64,000 bases of DNA from Motacilla alba alba (GCF_015832195.1 NC_052017.1:93398429-93462428), one strand, 5' to 3'. Shown: positions 48,791-61,911, numbered from the stretch's first letter. Program-made: numbers and translations. The notes: generated by a model from the letters alone, not told the origin.

Positions 48791-50861
48791 ACTCCGAGGT
48801 ACAGCAAAATTGGCTTGTTGGAAAACCTGTGCCTGCACTAGAACAGCTTCACTAAATGGGGAACAAGAAGGGAAGGGGGGAAGTGCTATTTGAGGAGTTA
48901 GTAGATTTCTTCCCTTGATTTGTGCCTGAAAGAAAAAAATATCCCAGCTGTCTGCTGCATTGTGTGAACATATACATGCATTTAAATTACTTATATCATT
49001 ACTTACAGATGTAATTGTGAAATATGTTCTTTTGCATTCAAAATTAGGGGCAGAACAGATGGTGAAAATTCAGTTTAAGGCAATATGTCCATTAAAATAA
49101 CCCATACTGTTTATGTATTATAACAATAGCAGTCTTCAGCATAGCTGAGATTTCTGGCAGTGCTAGATTATGATAGAAATACAAATAGGCTGTAGGACAA
49201 AATTCAGTATGACTGAAAATTCATCCTGAAAAAAAATTGCTGCTTTCACTTTGGTGATCATCAACAGATGAACCCAATTCTGCTTCCTCCTGCCTTTGCA
49301 TTATTGACGTCTTTGTGGCAAAAAGTGAATCATAAACTTTCTGGAGTTCATGGCATGAAAAAGCCTTCTCCATATTCAATTCACAGAGATGCTCAAAAGT
49401 TTGCAAATTCCTGTGCTGGGATAATTTAGGTCTAAAAGAGTGTGCATATTGTAAGCATATTTTTAATATAAAAATATACAGATATATATTCTTGCTATAG
49501 AAAGGAGCCACATCAGGAGTAAACAAATCTCAGCTTTTGCCTCTGGAGTGTAAGTTTCACACCCTCCTGAACATGAAGAAAAGCTTGCAAATGTGAGCCA
49601 GGTGCTCCCCAAAGGCTTAAAAAGCAGCAAGCTGTTAAGCCTACCACAATGTTTTTAAAAAAAATGTTAGATAGCTTGCAGCTCTGCTCAGTTTTTGCTA
49701 ATAACACTGAGTATTCCCACCACTTTTTGGTCTTGAACAATACTTTTTCTAAAGCCAGTCCAATGACTATTAAAAAAGGAAAAAAAATTAAAAAGAAAAG
49801 GTGAATTGTATTTTGGACTGAATCACCTGCAAGTAAAGGACCAACAAAATATTCCATGTCCTTCATTCTCTTGGCATCCAGCACAATAAAAATAGAATAA
49901 CATTATAACAGCCATGAATCTTATGTCTTGCCATAAAATCTGGCACACTCTACATCACTTTGGATAAGTTATTTCCATTCTACTTTGTTCACTTGAACAT
50001 GGTAAAGTAGTTAACAAGAACATTTATCCTTTTCCCTTATTCCATCAGTCCTGACATTTCAAGCTATAATTCCCCCTGCATTGAATATACATGTTTTCTG
50101 TTCATTCAAGAAAAAAAAAAAAAAAAGATGCTTAACTTTCAAAGAAATTATGATGGTTTGTGAGAAGTTTAAAGAAAGACAAGATTTGTCTTTGGCATTT
50201 GTACAGCACTACGCACAACAAGAATCACACCTCAAACACATTGTATTAAGCAAGGATTAGAATGGTATGTCTTCATGTCTCATCCACAAAAAGGAGAATT
50301 TACTCCAAGGAAGACAGATGTAGGAACTCTTAAGCAATAAGCTCAATATCATACCTACTGGAATTTGATAAAATGCATTTATCTATGGGGCACTGTGCCT
50401 TTAAATCCTACTCATAAATACGCAACTCTTTTCACAGTGTTTCTCCCACAGGCTGCTAGAACAGCTGAGAGTTAGAAGATTATAAGAGAATACTGAAAGT
50501 ACTTAATTTTTTATTCCTTTAAACATTCAAGAGATTTTAAAGAGTCTAAGTTCATCATCAGTAGTGTTAATATGCAAACAAAAATAAGCATTAACCATGA
50601 AAGTAACAAAGTTTTAAAACAGTATCCAAATGCTGCATGAGAGTGTGGGAGAAATGACCAAGTTGGAAGGTAGCACTGTATGAGAGGACAGCAGTGCTTC
50701 ATGAAGTACTTGTATCACACTTGTGTTTAATTTCACAATGCACATCTTCCACTGCATCGTTTTTAGGGGCTGAGAAGTAGCTTTTTCTAAGTATTGATTC
50801 AAATATTGACTTCCTTACTTGAACTTTACTAAGTTTTGCACTCCTCTAAAAGTACATGGAT
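48791..50861. other. Non-coding stretch
   Basis: No gene supported. Two minus-strand frames (101 codons at 49221-49526, 123 codons at 49513-49884) have no recognised domain. The second has a hydrophobic run (FFLIFFPFLIVIGLAL) that could mimic a membrane segment, but it comes from T/A-rich composition. A16 at 50111-50126. Confidence 0.6.
50111..50126. repeat. Poly-A run (16)
   Basis: A16 between AAG and GATG. Simple tract. Confidence 0.95.
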
Positions 50862-50908
50862 TATAATATTATCTGGCTATAATATTATATGGCTATATGT
50901 TGTCTGGC
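50862..50908. repeat. 16-bp minisatellite, three units
   Basis: TATAATATTATCTGGC (50862-50877), TATAATATTATATGGC (50878-50893) and a diverged 15-base unit TATATGTTGTCTGGC (50894-50908). Local tandem duplication with the third copy older or more mutated. Confidence 0.9.
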
Positions 50909-52682
50909 TGTAGTAGAAACAGTCAATGTACCATCATCTTGTCTCTCTTTCTCTTCCTCTTTTCCAGTAGCACATAGCAGTTTTCGTGCATTTGGGCCCT
51001 CTGTACAAAATGTAACAAGCTGTTATTGAAGTAGGGGGTTGGAAAATTTATAACTTCTGGATTTACTGTCTATGATAGCACCAGATTTAGCCACTTTCAT
51101 GGTCTTTTCAGCCCTCTGTTCAACTGCTTTATTTCCAAGGTCTCATAGACTTTGTAGTGAAGTTGAACTAAAGGGTTGATGGAAGACTATTTTAGCCCAA
51201 GTCTCAAGTTTCTCTCTCCTTCAAAAGCACTAAAAGGCTCCTGCTTTATGATCTATGCTTTTCAGGTTGTGTCTACATTTTCGTAACCTTCTAGATCCAG
51301 ATGACATCTGGAGGAAAGTATTTGACTTGTCTGAATTCTCTAGTTCTCCTAATTACTTTTTAAGAAACAGGATTATTAATCATCTACCTAAACCAGCCAG
51401 TAACCCTTCCAAAATAGATTTAATTACTAAGAGGTCCAAACAGAGCAGAGCACTCTCCACCTTTTAAGTTGGACAAGCGAAATCAAATGTTTTATAGCAG
51501 CAGCAGAATCTTCCATTGATCTTAGAACAGCTGTTAATAAAGCTAGGACCAGGAGCAGAGTCATTAATTCAAACGAGAGTTAACATGCTGTAAATGGGAA
51601 ATGCCACTAGTAGCAATGAAATGGTCACCATTTGTCTTAAAAATACCAGTCTTTTAGATACAAAGGTGCCCAACACCCTCTTTTTAATTGTTTAAAATGT
51701 GATGTTGTTTATGTTAAAATGCATCACTGAAAAATGGAAAAAGAAAAACCACTGGAGAACTTGCGCAAGCTGTGGATACACTTGCTTATTAGGTGACTCC
51801 TGATAATGGGAAGAGTGTGTGCATCCATATGCTACTGTTATACTGCGGTTAACTTTCAGCAACACTTTTTGTTAAATGGGAATAGCAACCTTTAATTAGG
51901 ATTTGGGGTTTGGTTCTGAAATTGCCATACACCTGCTTATTCAAAACAGATGTTTTATCTGCAGTGCAGTTTTGCTCATAATATGTTATGACGGCAATAG
52001 CAGGTTGCTAACAAAATACAAAGGAAAGGCAATATCTACTCACTGTGTTCTCTTCTATGAGGTTAATAAAGTTGACTGATTAGGAATATCAGTTTGCTTT
52101 TACCAACACCTGACTATGTTATCGTGCCACATTATAATCTATGTAGTGTATCATTCAATGCTCTGATACTGAGAATCTAATTCAGTTTTAGTCAGAAAAC
52201 AATTATAAAATGACTTGGCCTTTATACTGCACTTCTTTTTTCTAGTGCTTCATGCATCATCAGCTTTCCATGTATTACACAGCTCCATTTCCATTTTACA
52301 GACAAAAGAAGCTGAAGCATCATCCAGCACTGAAGCAATGCACTGGTCTCGCCAGCCTTGGGCCAAGAGCACCACAAACACAACAGATACAGTGAGGCTT
52401 CCAAAGCCTCACCCTCATGTAAGGCAATTCCTTTCCTGGGTACACTCAGTAAATCCTAAAGCTGGAGGAAGCAAGGCAGAAAAACCATGAAATGTCAAAG
52501 GGAATTGTTCTGGGCTCAGACCTGGTATGTAGGAGGGAATGTTTCCAGAATCACTTGTTCTGCTTTTGTAACTGTCTTAAAAGGTAGAAAATGCTTCTGA
52601 TGCTCAAAGAATGAATCAGTGCACTTTGGATTTCATCCATAATTTGCTTATAATGTGCAATCAGGTCAGATGAAGGACCCAG

Positions 52683-52703
52683 CTAGTCACTAGTCACTCG
52701 TCA
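52683..52703. repeat. 7-bp tandem triplet
   Basis: CTAGTCA twice, then CTCGTCA. Minor slippage repeat. Confidence 0.85.
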
Positions 52704-53149
52704 GAAGCCTGGAGATGTCCCAGTGTCAGGAGTCAGTCTTGCCTTTCATTCACTGAGAGGGTTGTCCTGCTACCATTGCCAAGTCACCTGAGCAACTTGC
52801 ATCCCTTCCCTGTAGAAGATGGAGGGCCGTCAGCAGAAGGTAGAACAGTGATGAGGTTTACCCAGCCCAAGCGGCAAAGATCCAGCAATACCAAGGACTG
52901 AAGCTTCACAAAGCAGACATCAGTGTGCCTCTCTTTGCTTCAGCCTTGCAGCATTTAAGCAGAACGTTGTCATGCCTTCTGTGTCAAGAATGTAAAATTG
53001 TCATATTGAGGGGTAATGCAACGTGTCAGTTTATTTTATAATGATACCGTGTAGGTTTCTAATGTGATATAGATACCAAGTTATACAACAAAAAAGGAAT
53101 TACTAAGAAACAAATTTTCTGCCATATTAACTCTTTCTGTGTAACAATT

Positions 53150-53163
53150 AAAAAAAAAAAAAA
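53150..53163. repeat. Poly-A run (14)
   Basis: A14 after CAATT. Simple tract. Confidence 0.93.
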
Positions 53164-53654
53164 GATCATATTTCAGTTGAGAAATGTGTACCTCACCTGA
53201 AAACTTTGAGTTTTATTTTCATCCAGTTTGGAAAATTTGCTTCAATCTGACCTTCTGTATTATATTTGCTGCCACCCAGAACAATAGTTTGTTGATCTCT
53301 ATCTGGTCTCTTGCCTTTGATGGAGTAGCTGTATCATGTCCAAGAATCCTGCAATGAGTAAATTAACTTTATTAGCCTGTTTTCAGCCTAAAAAGTTAAA
53401 CCATCATCAAATGAGAGCAATGCTCTGGTTTACTTGCCTTCTTTTTGTTTGCTTTTTATCACTTTCCTTTTTTACAAAATGTTTTTTGCAATGCCAGAAT
53501 GTGAGAAGATACAGGTTGCAAAATTATTCTATATTGAATTCTTCTCTGGATAGTCGTTTCTTTGTGGAGGAAGGTTTTTGTGATCGGACATTCAGCAAAG
53601 CCATCTTCTAGGCTCCATTACATTGACAAGACGCAAATACATGTGGACCCACTT

Positions 53655-53719
53655 TGACTTTTGGACTTAGAGATGTAGAAAGTAAAGCACCTGTTTAAGT
53701 AATTTGCTGAATCAGGGCC
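53655..53719. mobile_element. Fragment of an old palindromic DNA transposon (right end)
   Basis: AAAGCACCTGTTTAAGTAATT followed by TGCTGAATCAGGGCC, ending at 53719. These words match the right terminal sequence of a widespread old amniote palindromic repeat known to me from reptile and bird genomes (aagcacatgcttaagtg, then ctttgctgaatc and ggggcc). Only this end is visible. It may belong with the better copy about 330 bases downstream. The family name should come from a repeat library. Confidence 0.5.
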
Positions 53720-54040
53720 ACAGTGAGCTGAAACATCAAAAAATTATGTAAATACAGGTTTATAGCTTAGCAGAATGAACATGCTCAATATAAAACTGAA
53801 AGAAGAATTTATTGAGTGAATCTCATCTCTCTTTGTGTCTGCTTTTGAAATAGCTCTGACCACATCCTGCTTTTCTTAATATTTATTTGTTATTTGAATG
53901 TAGTCAGCAACTACCTTTAACAGATTTCTTTTTTATTTTCTGGTTTGATTATTTAACATTTGAGATTTATTGTTTGATGGGATACCTATCGAAAGGACTG
54001 GAAAGATTCCCATTGGCTTCAAAGGACAACGAATTGTGCC

Positions 54041-54192
54041 CGGAGCTCTGGTACAGCAAAGCATTTAGACATGTGTTTAAACATTGATGCTTTCAATGGG
54101 ACTTGAGCACATGTTTAAGATAAAGCATGTGCTATGGGCCTTATGCACAGGGAAGCACTTCAGCACATTCTTAAATGCTTTGCAGAGCTGGC
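54041..54192. mobile_element. Old palindromic DNA-transposon copy with inverted ends
   Basis: The left arm GCAAAGCATTTAGACATGTG (54056-54075) is close to the reverse complement of the right arm CACATTCTTAAATGCTTTGC (54164-54183). The interior has TTCAATGGGACTTGAGCACATG and AAAGCATGTGC, the spacing of words typical of the same old amniote repeat as at 53655-53719. It has no coding capacity, so it would be a non-autonomous (MITE-like) element moved by a transposase from elsewhere. Diverged, hence ancient. No target-site duplication could be seen by eye. Confidence 0.55.
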
Positions 54193-56066
54193 ACTACAAC
54201 TACCTCTGCTGCTAGCTACATTTTTTACTTTTATGGAGAAAAAGTAAAAGCAGTAGAAGAAGTTACTGTTACTTTGAGATAGAAATATATACAGCCTTGA
54301 AAGGGTGGATTTGCCTCCTGTTTGTTCATAAGAAAGTTTACATACAATATGATCTATTTTTGAAGAGTAGAATTTAAGACTATCTTAATAGGTAATGAAT
54401 GAATATTTTTCCAACTCTTTTCAACAGTTTTAGTTCGGCACTGGTTTAAGGTGTCATTAATGTGCACATTCAGGAGAGTCTTAGATCCCTCAGTAGGTCT
54501 CCATCATGAAATGCCTTTTCCAGCATGTAACTTCTGCCTACTACTCATCATCCACTTTTAGTTGTCTCCCTGTTATCACTTCAAATACTTTCCAGAGACT
54601 GAAGAAGGAACAAGAATGCTCAAATCAATGTTGTCTTCTCTAACCATGAGCATTTTCATTAAGGCTTTCTTAGCCCCTCACTCCCACATACCTTTCCCCC
54701 TGAAAGTGAGAGGAATGTGCCTCTGCTAACTATTTATCCCTCATTAGAACTAAATAGCAGCCTAAACAGACAATCAGGAAATGCAAGATGCTGAGTCTTA
54801 AAAATTTGCTTCTTATGTTTTTTTTTCCTTTGGAGAACTGAGCCTGTACCAGATGAGATGAACACCATCATGCTTCAGCTAAAATATGAGCAGCCAGGAG
54901 CTACAGAAAGTGTCAGTGAGTCCAGGGCTCAAAAACCTCATGGCTTTTCACAAATGAATCATTCACAGAGAAAGCTTCTCCAGAAAATGGGGTGGTAATG
55001 TTCCCCTGCTCACAAAATCTCTGAAAGAAATCCTGTGGAGTTTCAGAAGAGTAAACCTATAGCACTCACAGATGAGTTTGTCTTTGAGCTTCAGCGAAGT
55101 TAACAGTGAATATATTTAACCAGTTCCAAGCTGTCTTGGGCAGTTTTAAGAGTCTTGACTATGCCTATGATGCAAATAGTGTAAGAATTATATTAAACAA
55201 CCTTTAAGTGCATTTGCTCTGTAACTGGAACATGTGGTTGCAATTCCTATTGACATATCCAGCCTAGCTGTAATAATTGTGCAGCCTGATGGAGTTAGAG
55301 CCCAGCTTGCCCTGGTGAATCATGCTGACATGGTTGAAGGTGAGCAGCCACTCTGCTCATGCCAGTATTTCAGCTAACTCATTTAAAATTTGTCTTTGAT
55401 ATAATTACCTCAAATACAACTACAGATGAAGACTGCATAAAGGGGAAAACATGAGACATGTCCACACAGTCATGCTAGTTTAATGATACTGATAAAAAAA
55501 CCCACTTAAAGAGTTGTCTCAAGCCTAAAATCTAAAAAGAAAAAAAAAATTGAGAGCTACTGATAGTCCAAGGCTAAATATATGAAGATTAGACTCAAAA
55601 GAACAGGAGACTAGGAAAGACAAAACATCACGCAGGCTACCTCATGTTTTCAGCTACTTTCAGCTTTGACTTTTTAAAATGTTTCTTCAAAGCATTATCT
55701 TTTGAAAGAAAAAACCTTTTTATTTGCTTAATATTCTTCTCTGAGAAGGGCTTGTGGTTATTTCATCAATAAAATGGAAAGAGAACACAGAAGCACAGAT
55801 TTTGCTGAACTAAAAATTATAAATAAGCAAAATCTTTTTTTCTCATGGGTACATACTGAGGAGAAGTTATGGAAACATGATGTTATTAAAATAGTTTCCT
55901 GTTTTCCCACCTCTTATTTTTAATGTCTCAGATGGTTCTAAACTTCTTTTGCCTAGAAACCTAAACAGCATCTCCTTGAGAAACCTTACATGGTCAAAAT
56001 TAAATCTTCCACAGCCAGCAAGAAGTCCAGTTCTGTTCTCACCACATTTGTGTTCATTTTTTTCAG
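54193..56066. other. Non-coding stretch
   Basis: No gene seen. 55240-55400 (GTAATAATTGTGC, GTGAATCATGCTGACATGG, TGATATAATTACC) is motif-rich and could be conserved. Open frames are very short throughout. A9 run near 55541. Confidence 0.6.
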
Positions 56067-56178
56067 GACGTGGGTTTCACCCTCTGCATACTGTAGTGCA
56101 GTGAACATGAGCCCATGCCAACTCCTGAATCTCTGGCTACTTTCTGCAGAGCATGAATGGCCTTTGAAACCACCTCAG
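56067..56178 (+). other. Exon-like segment with good splice signals
   Basis: A pyrimidine-rich tract ends in TTTTTTTCAG at 56066. The next 112 bases end in CACCTCAG, directly followed by GTAAGG at 56179, a good donor. One frame is open across it, including RTWVSPSAYCSAVNMSPCQ. The peptide matches nothing I know. Signals of this quality arise by chance in introns, so this could be a cryptic exon, a non-coding RNA exon or nothing. Confidence 0.15.
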
Positions 56179-57078
56179 GTAAGGCTTTCTGGGATGATTT
56201 TGCTGCTTCTGTATTGTAAGTGTTAGTGGTTTAGAGTTAAGGCAGAAGATACCTTTAGTATTCAGTAGAAATATTTTGAAGACAAAATAAATAAAAAAGA
56301 AAAAATAGAAATGAGTCAAACAGGTAATTATTTGTAAAGGAAAAAACTATTGATTTTCCTTTTGATACATAGTCTAAATTATCCCTCAAGAAAAGTAGTA
56401 ATGTATCTTTAAACAGATTTATTACTTATAACAGTAAAAAAGTGGCTTATTTAACTTCAATGCCATTACTGTCGTCATTTGATACAGAGATGGAACACAA
56501 ATGCAGACACTGGAGAGGAAGTTTGATTTGGGGATCAAAAAGATTCAAGGAAATTTGAGGTCCCTTCCACAGGGAAGTCCATTCTAGTCCCTTCTAGGAC
56601 TCTTCCACAGCTTTCGTTTTTTCTCCCACTTTCCAGTTTTCAGGTCCCCGGCTCCCCATCCCTCCTGCCTGTGTGTCCAAGAAGACACTTTTATCCCACA
56701 ACTACATGCTGAACCCTTCCTTGGAAGGCAATGTTTTTGCTGCACAGGTGTCCACTACAAGATGTATACACTGTTTGCTACTCAAAGTTGTCTCATATAC
56801 ACTCAGATCTGAAGGCAAAGGAAATCCATCAAATCAAATCCAAAATTACACTATTACCATAGAATAATGATTTATTGTTGGGACTTCACACTGATACTTT
56901 TCTACCAATCTGCTGCTTTTGCAAGTTTTTTTTCCCCCTGGCATTCCTAATAGTTCATCTGTAAAGGTAGTCCATAAACCAATCTAATGCACAAGGAAAG
57001 TTAAAGGCAAAATTACAGCGTGTTACAGTATAAAAAACTCTGCAAATGGCTATGATTTTCCAAAGTATAACCAGGTGT

Positions 57079-57109
57079 CTGGCTGGCTAGCTGGCTGGCT
57101 GGATGGATG
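57079..57109. repeat. (CTGG)n tetranucleotide repeat
   Basis: CTGGCTGGCTAGCTGGCTGG followed by CTGGATGGATG. Imperfect tetranucleotide microsatellite. Confidence 0.92.
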
Positions 57110-57910
57110 TATGACAAAAGAGAAACTCTGCATAGTGTCATTGCCAGTGAAGTTTAGACAGAGTCTGTTTCTCACCTTTAAGCTTCAGGTTCAGATTTAC
57201 CTGTATTGGCTGAAGGGCAAGGCACAGCAGAATTTTCCCCAGAGAAGACACTTCATCATGATTCTGTATTCCCAGCATTGTCTCCTCCCACTTTTTCCTG
57301 AGTCTGATCTCTGGAGTCTAATGACATAGATGCATTCACTCTTCAAGTGGTCTTTGGTGGGAGTACAAACTTGTGTCTCTTTCTTCCTCCCAGGACATAT
57401 GTACATAAACTCTGTAGGACCCTGATCCCCCAGACCCTCAATATCAGTTTGAGAAGGTAGGCAGTGCATCCAGGAGTTTTTAAGGAAAATCTGACTGACA
57501 CTCAACTCACTCAGAATGAGCCTGGTCTCTCAGGAACACCAGGAAATTCATCACTGGGAATGCTGCCTCTTGTGGTGATAAGGAAAGGCTTAAGAAAGTG
57601 ACTATGACTTTTACAGTCTCTTGCAAGAGGAACAGCAAAACACACATGAAGATAATTCTCTTTGAAATAATTTCTGTGTGCTTGAATGGCAATTGGGCAG
57701 GAAAAGAGTGATACACACAGATTAGGTCACAAATACTTGTTTTGGGAGATTACATGTGTATCACAAAGCGATATTACTGGTATCCTGGTGATATCCCTGT
57801 GGGGTATAATGCAATGTACAAAACACAATGGCAGTAAGGCACTTAGAGTGTTTGAAGACTATACAACCAAAAGCTGGCTCCAGCCAGTCAATGTGATGAT
57901 AATGTGTAAA

Positions 57911-57937
57911 TACATATACATGCATACATGCATGGAT
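57911..57937. repeat. CATACATG-type low-complexity patch
   Basis: TACATATACATGCATACATG followed by CATGGATG. Alternating purine/pyrimidine words, also seen near 13700-13735. Confidence 0.7.
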
Positions 57938-59506
57938 GAGCAGCAGTGATGTGCTCTTGTATGTCAGCTATTGCACTGGGACCTTTGGACAAGATGGAAG
58001 ATACAAGCACCATTATCGGAGCAGAGAAGACAGGAGGAAGATTATTTATTTGCTATTGTAAGGGGCCATGACAACATCACTGTGTAGAACACAGGATGAA
58101 ATAACAATTCCAGCTCTTATTCTCTCTTATACTCAAGGACCTTCATGCACACTTGCACTCTCTTGACATCTGCAGAGAGCAAAGGGAAAGGCAAAAAAAC
58201 AATGTGTAGACAGCTATAAAAAATAAGGACTCCTTGTTCAAAAAACCCAAGAAATTGAATATTCTGTCCCATTGTTTTATACACACTGAGAGAAATACCA
58301 AGTGCAACCTATAAAATGGTTTGTAATGATTCAGAGTTTTTCTCTTTCACAAAAAAAAAAGTGTCCTTCTTTCAAAAGAACACTAATCAAAACTGTACAC
58401 CACCTCACCTCCAAGAAGAAGCAAGAGAAAGGTTACGCAAAAAGCATCTGTGGTTTCATTTTGGCTTCATGTGACTGCAATGCTTGTGTCCTAGCCATGC
58501 CAGTGATTCAGAAAAGGTCAGAATTTACCCTGTTTCACTTTTCCAAACCATATCAAGCAGTCTTCAGTCACCAAGGAGGGTCTGACCCAGATTTTGTCTC
58601 TTTCTTCTTAGCTCTTTGCCTGTACCTTTGGAGCATCTACTTCCCCAGGCCAACTTCCTAAGCCTCATCATCTCCCTCTCCTGTGCCAAAACAATCTTAT
58701 TGCTTTCAGGTCTTTTACTCCCTTTGATCTCTCTTTCTCTATGGACATATCGCCCTTCTCTTTCTTCTCTCCCAGAACCCCACTTCTCCTTTCCTGTAGA
58801 TCCTCCAGGTTGATTTCTTCCTTATCCTTTTACTCCCTCAGGTTTTTCCCATATTATAGATACAAGACCCAACTCTTTATTACAAATTTTTCCCTTAGTA
58901 AGAGTGGGGGAGGGAACAGGGAGAAGGTCTGCAGTTTTTCCAAATGTTGTGTTGTTGGGAATACTTCGGTTATTGTGCCTGTCTAAAATATAGTTTATAC
59001 AGGTGGCAGAATGAAATGTGCCATCTCATAATTAGTCCCACATGCACTGCAGGCAATTTATCATCAAAACAATCAGCAGTCACCATTTGATTCAGTGAAT
59101 ACCAGAGATTATCAGAAAATTGAGCTGAGGGAAAGGAGGGAAAAAAGATAGAGCACTTTGGCTTTTGTAAATTTTTTCTTCTTTTTTTTTCCCCCAAAAA
59201 TATCACTTTCCATCTAAAGTAGTGACCAACCCAAAAGACTCCATAATGAACAGATTCTCAGAAGAGCTGTTGTGTTGGCCTTTACAACTTTTCTCTCCTG
59301 CTGAATTTGTTGTATTGGACTTTCTTGTATACTTAATAAACTGCTTCAATAACAGCAATCAGCACAAATGTGCTGCTGGTGAGGAGGGTGTTCTTTTTCT
59401 TAGATGAGCACTGCTGCTGCTCTTTTTTGGTGATGGCAAGACAGATTCTTCTGTCTCTTTTGTGCAAGCAAATGTGCATGGCAAACTCTAGACACTCATT
59501 CCTAAA

Positions 59507-59521
59507 AACACACACACACAC
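59507..59521. repeat. (AC)n microsatellite
   Basis: AACACACACACACACAC: short dinucleotide run followed by TCTC. Confidence 0.9.
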
Positions 59522-60025
59522 TCTCATATATTCAAGCACATGCACTCTTACACGTGGACATAGCCAGAGGTGTTAAATGCCCCAGGCAAAAAGAGGTGTG
59601 AAGACATTTCCCCACAAGATAACTTAGGATTATTAAAGTATCACTTACTGCTAATATTTTTGTGTAGAAACCCAGTATTCAATGGAAAAACAGGACGCAG
59701 GATGCCATCCAGCTCAGAGGAACTGCTGAAATCCATGCATCAGAGTAATCAGGGTACAGAATAGCAATGTCTGCAGGGAGAGACAGCAGTAGCCCCATGG
59801 CCCTGTGTGAGGGCATGTCTGCCTCTGCCCTACATGCAGGAAGTGTGGACATACATTATCTCCCTGAAGGGCTATGCAAGAATGTTCAGTGACATGGGGC
59901 TTGCTTGCCCTATGTCATTAAAACATTCACTGGAGGGCGTAGCCCCCAGGGTGGTCATCAGCAGACAGAAGCACACAAGTATTCCGGATGTTTTTTGGGA
60001 GTTTTTTGTTACACACCAGCTTCAG

Positions 60026-60037
60026 AAAAAAAAAAAA
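60026..60037. repeat. Poly-A run (12)
   Basis: A12 before TAGCGG. Simple tract. Confidence 0.93.
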
Positions 60038-61911
60038 TAGCGGGAAAACCAATAAACTTTTCTCCTACAGTCTCTCCCAAGAACTGCTCAGTGTTTCCCC
60101 TTCAGTACTTCAATAGCTGCAACTCTTCCCTATCCCAGCCTCTTGCAACCCCTCCTTGTACCAGATACTGCTAAAAACCCTCACAAGACAGCCTTTAAAA
60201 ATTCTTCCGCCACATGCTACAAACTGATCATTACAGTCTATGAGTCAAACCGAGTTTACTTTTTAAACAAACGATGTGTCAATAAGACAAATGTTCCAGT
60301 GTTAACTTCAATTACCATAGACATTCCTGGTGATGAAGAGTGTTTGATCTATTGCTACTTCTTCAGGGCAACTTCCTTTTGCAAGAAAGGCTTGTATCGC
60401 TGTGTTCTCTCTATCCTCTGCTTCCATTCTATCAATGTTCCTTTTGTTTCAGAGGCTCTTCAGTTAAATTAATATACTGATCAAAAGCAGAGAACTGAGC
60501 TCAGGCTGGGTTTAGTAAATCTAGAATTGCTTGAAAGATAAATTGCACTGCTAAAATGCATCCTTTGAGGTGAAGTTTTACAACAGGTAGATAGGTGAAG
60601 GTCATGTTATTTTAGCCATAATATAGCATGACCTAAGTAATTGTTTCAAAATAGTGCAATGTTTTACTACTGCACTGTTGAACATCAGGTGTGTTATCCA
60701 CTTACTAGAAGCCAATATGTCCTGCATATTCTTCTATTTAACATAAAATACCAAATGCAAACAAAATATTTCCCTATCCTACTTTGGACAGTGAAAGTCA
60801 TCTGTGACAGTCCCAGACTGAATTTGCTGTATAAAGGTCTTTAAGCACAGGACATGGCAAACACAAAATCACACATAAAGGGAGTTCAAAGAAACTTGAC
60901 TTACTCCCCTTCATCAAAACACTTCCTTCAGAGTCAGCAGTCCTTCCCTAGCTCTTAGATGAAGCATTCATTGGCTGTACACGTGCAGCACACAGCAAAG
61001 TGCTATGGTCTGCAACTGAGAGTTTACCCCACATCGACAAGACAAATAAACAATGATCCTTCACAGCTGCTTTAAGACCAGCATTTTTCTCTGTACCCTT
61101 AAGCACTGACAAAGGAAACAAACAAGGCACCCAGGAACACACAAGCCTGCTCTGCCACTGGGTGTGGAAAGAAGGTAGAGTCAGGAAGAGCAGTCAATCA
61201 TCACCCTTCCTAGTCCTCACTCCTCTCTCCTCAGTCCTTTCAAGTAGTCCTGCTACTGCAGACAGCAGAGAGGTCTTGAGCAACATCCATCCTCCTCCCC
61301 ATCTGTGCAGAGGCTGGACAATCCTCCTTGTGGACCCACGTAAGGTCTTGCTCATAAGGCACAAAAATTTTTGGCTCACATGTAAGTTACTCTGCTGTGT
61401 GGCACATGGACAGACATTTGCAGCTCCTTGGTCAGGGTGGGTCCAAATGAAGGTCTCAAATCCACATAATGTGTCCCAATGTAGCCAAACAATAGGCTTC
61501 CAATAATAAATTGGAAGACATTTGAGAAAAGCCTTATTTTTAACAGCTTTGTAACCTCCTTATAACTAGCTGTGCCAATAAAGGCATAAGAAAAGGAATG
61601 AGGGGAGGTCCCCAGCTCCCAGCTGTATCTAACAGACCATGGAGACTGTGGAGGTGGGTGGCTCCCCTGCTGTTTACAAACCAGCGCTGGTGGGCTGTTA
61701 ACACTGGAAGCAAAAGTACTTCACCAATGTCATCACTTAACAATATAATATGACAGCATGTATAGAACCGATTAGCATAAATCAACATAATACCCACTTT
61801 GCAGCATTAGTATTGAAAACTTTCATCCTCAAGTAGTGGGGAGGACACAATATGTGATGAATTGTAATGATTTTTCTGAAGTGCTCTCACATGGCAGGGT
61901 GTGTTTGCACA

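Larger units (their letters stand above)
50909..53654. other. Non-coding stretch
   Basis: No gene supported. A 7-bp triple repeat (CTAGTCA, CTAGTCA, CTCGTCA) lies at 52683-52703 and A14 at 53150-53163. 52215-52490 holds a 91-codon frame and an opposing 60-codon frame, both unrecognised. Confidence 0.6.
56179..59183. other. Non-coding stretch
   Basis: No gene supported. (CTGG)n lies at 57079-57109 and an ACATGCATACATGCATG patch at 57911-57937. The 119-codon frame at 58302-58661 overlaps other frames at its end and has no recognised domain. 58590-58870 is T/C-rich, which creates hydrophobic-looking peptides. A 102-codon minus-strand frame (57197-57505) is unrecognised. Confidence 0.6.

Noticed and set aside
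49513..49884. 123-codon minus-strand frame with a hydrophobic run resembling a membrane segment
   Set aside because: The hydrophobic residues come from A/T-rich codons; no conserved motif and no exon structure.
58590..58870. Hydrophobic peptides from several overlapping plus-strand frames
   Set aside because: Produced by a C/T-rich stretch; hydrophobicity occurs in more than one frame, so it reflects base composition.
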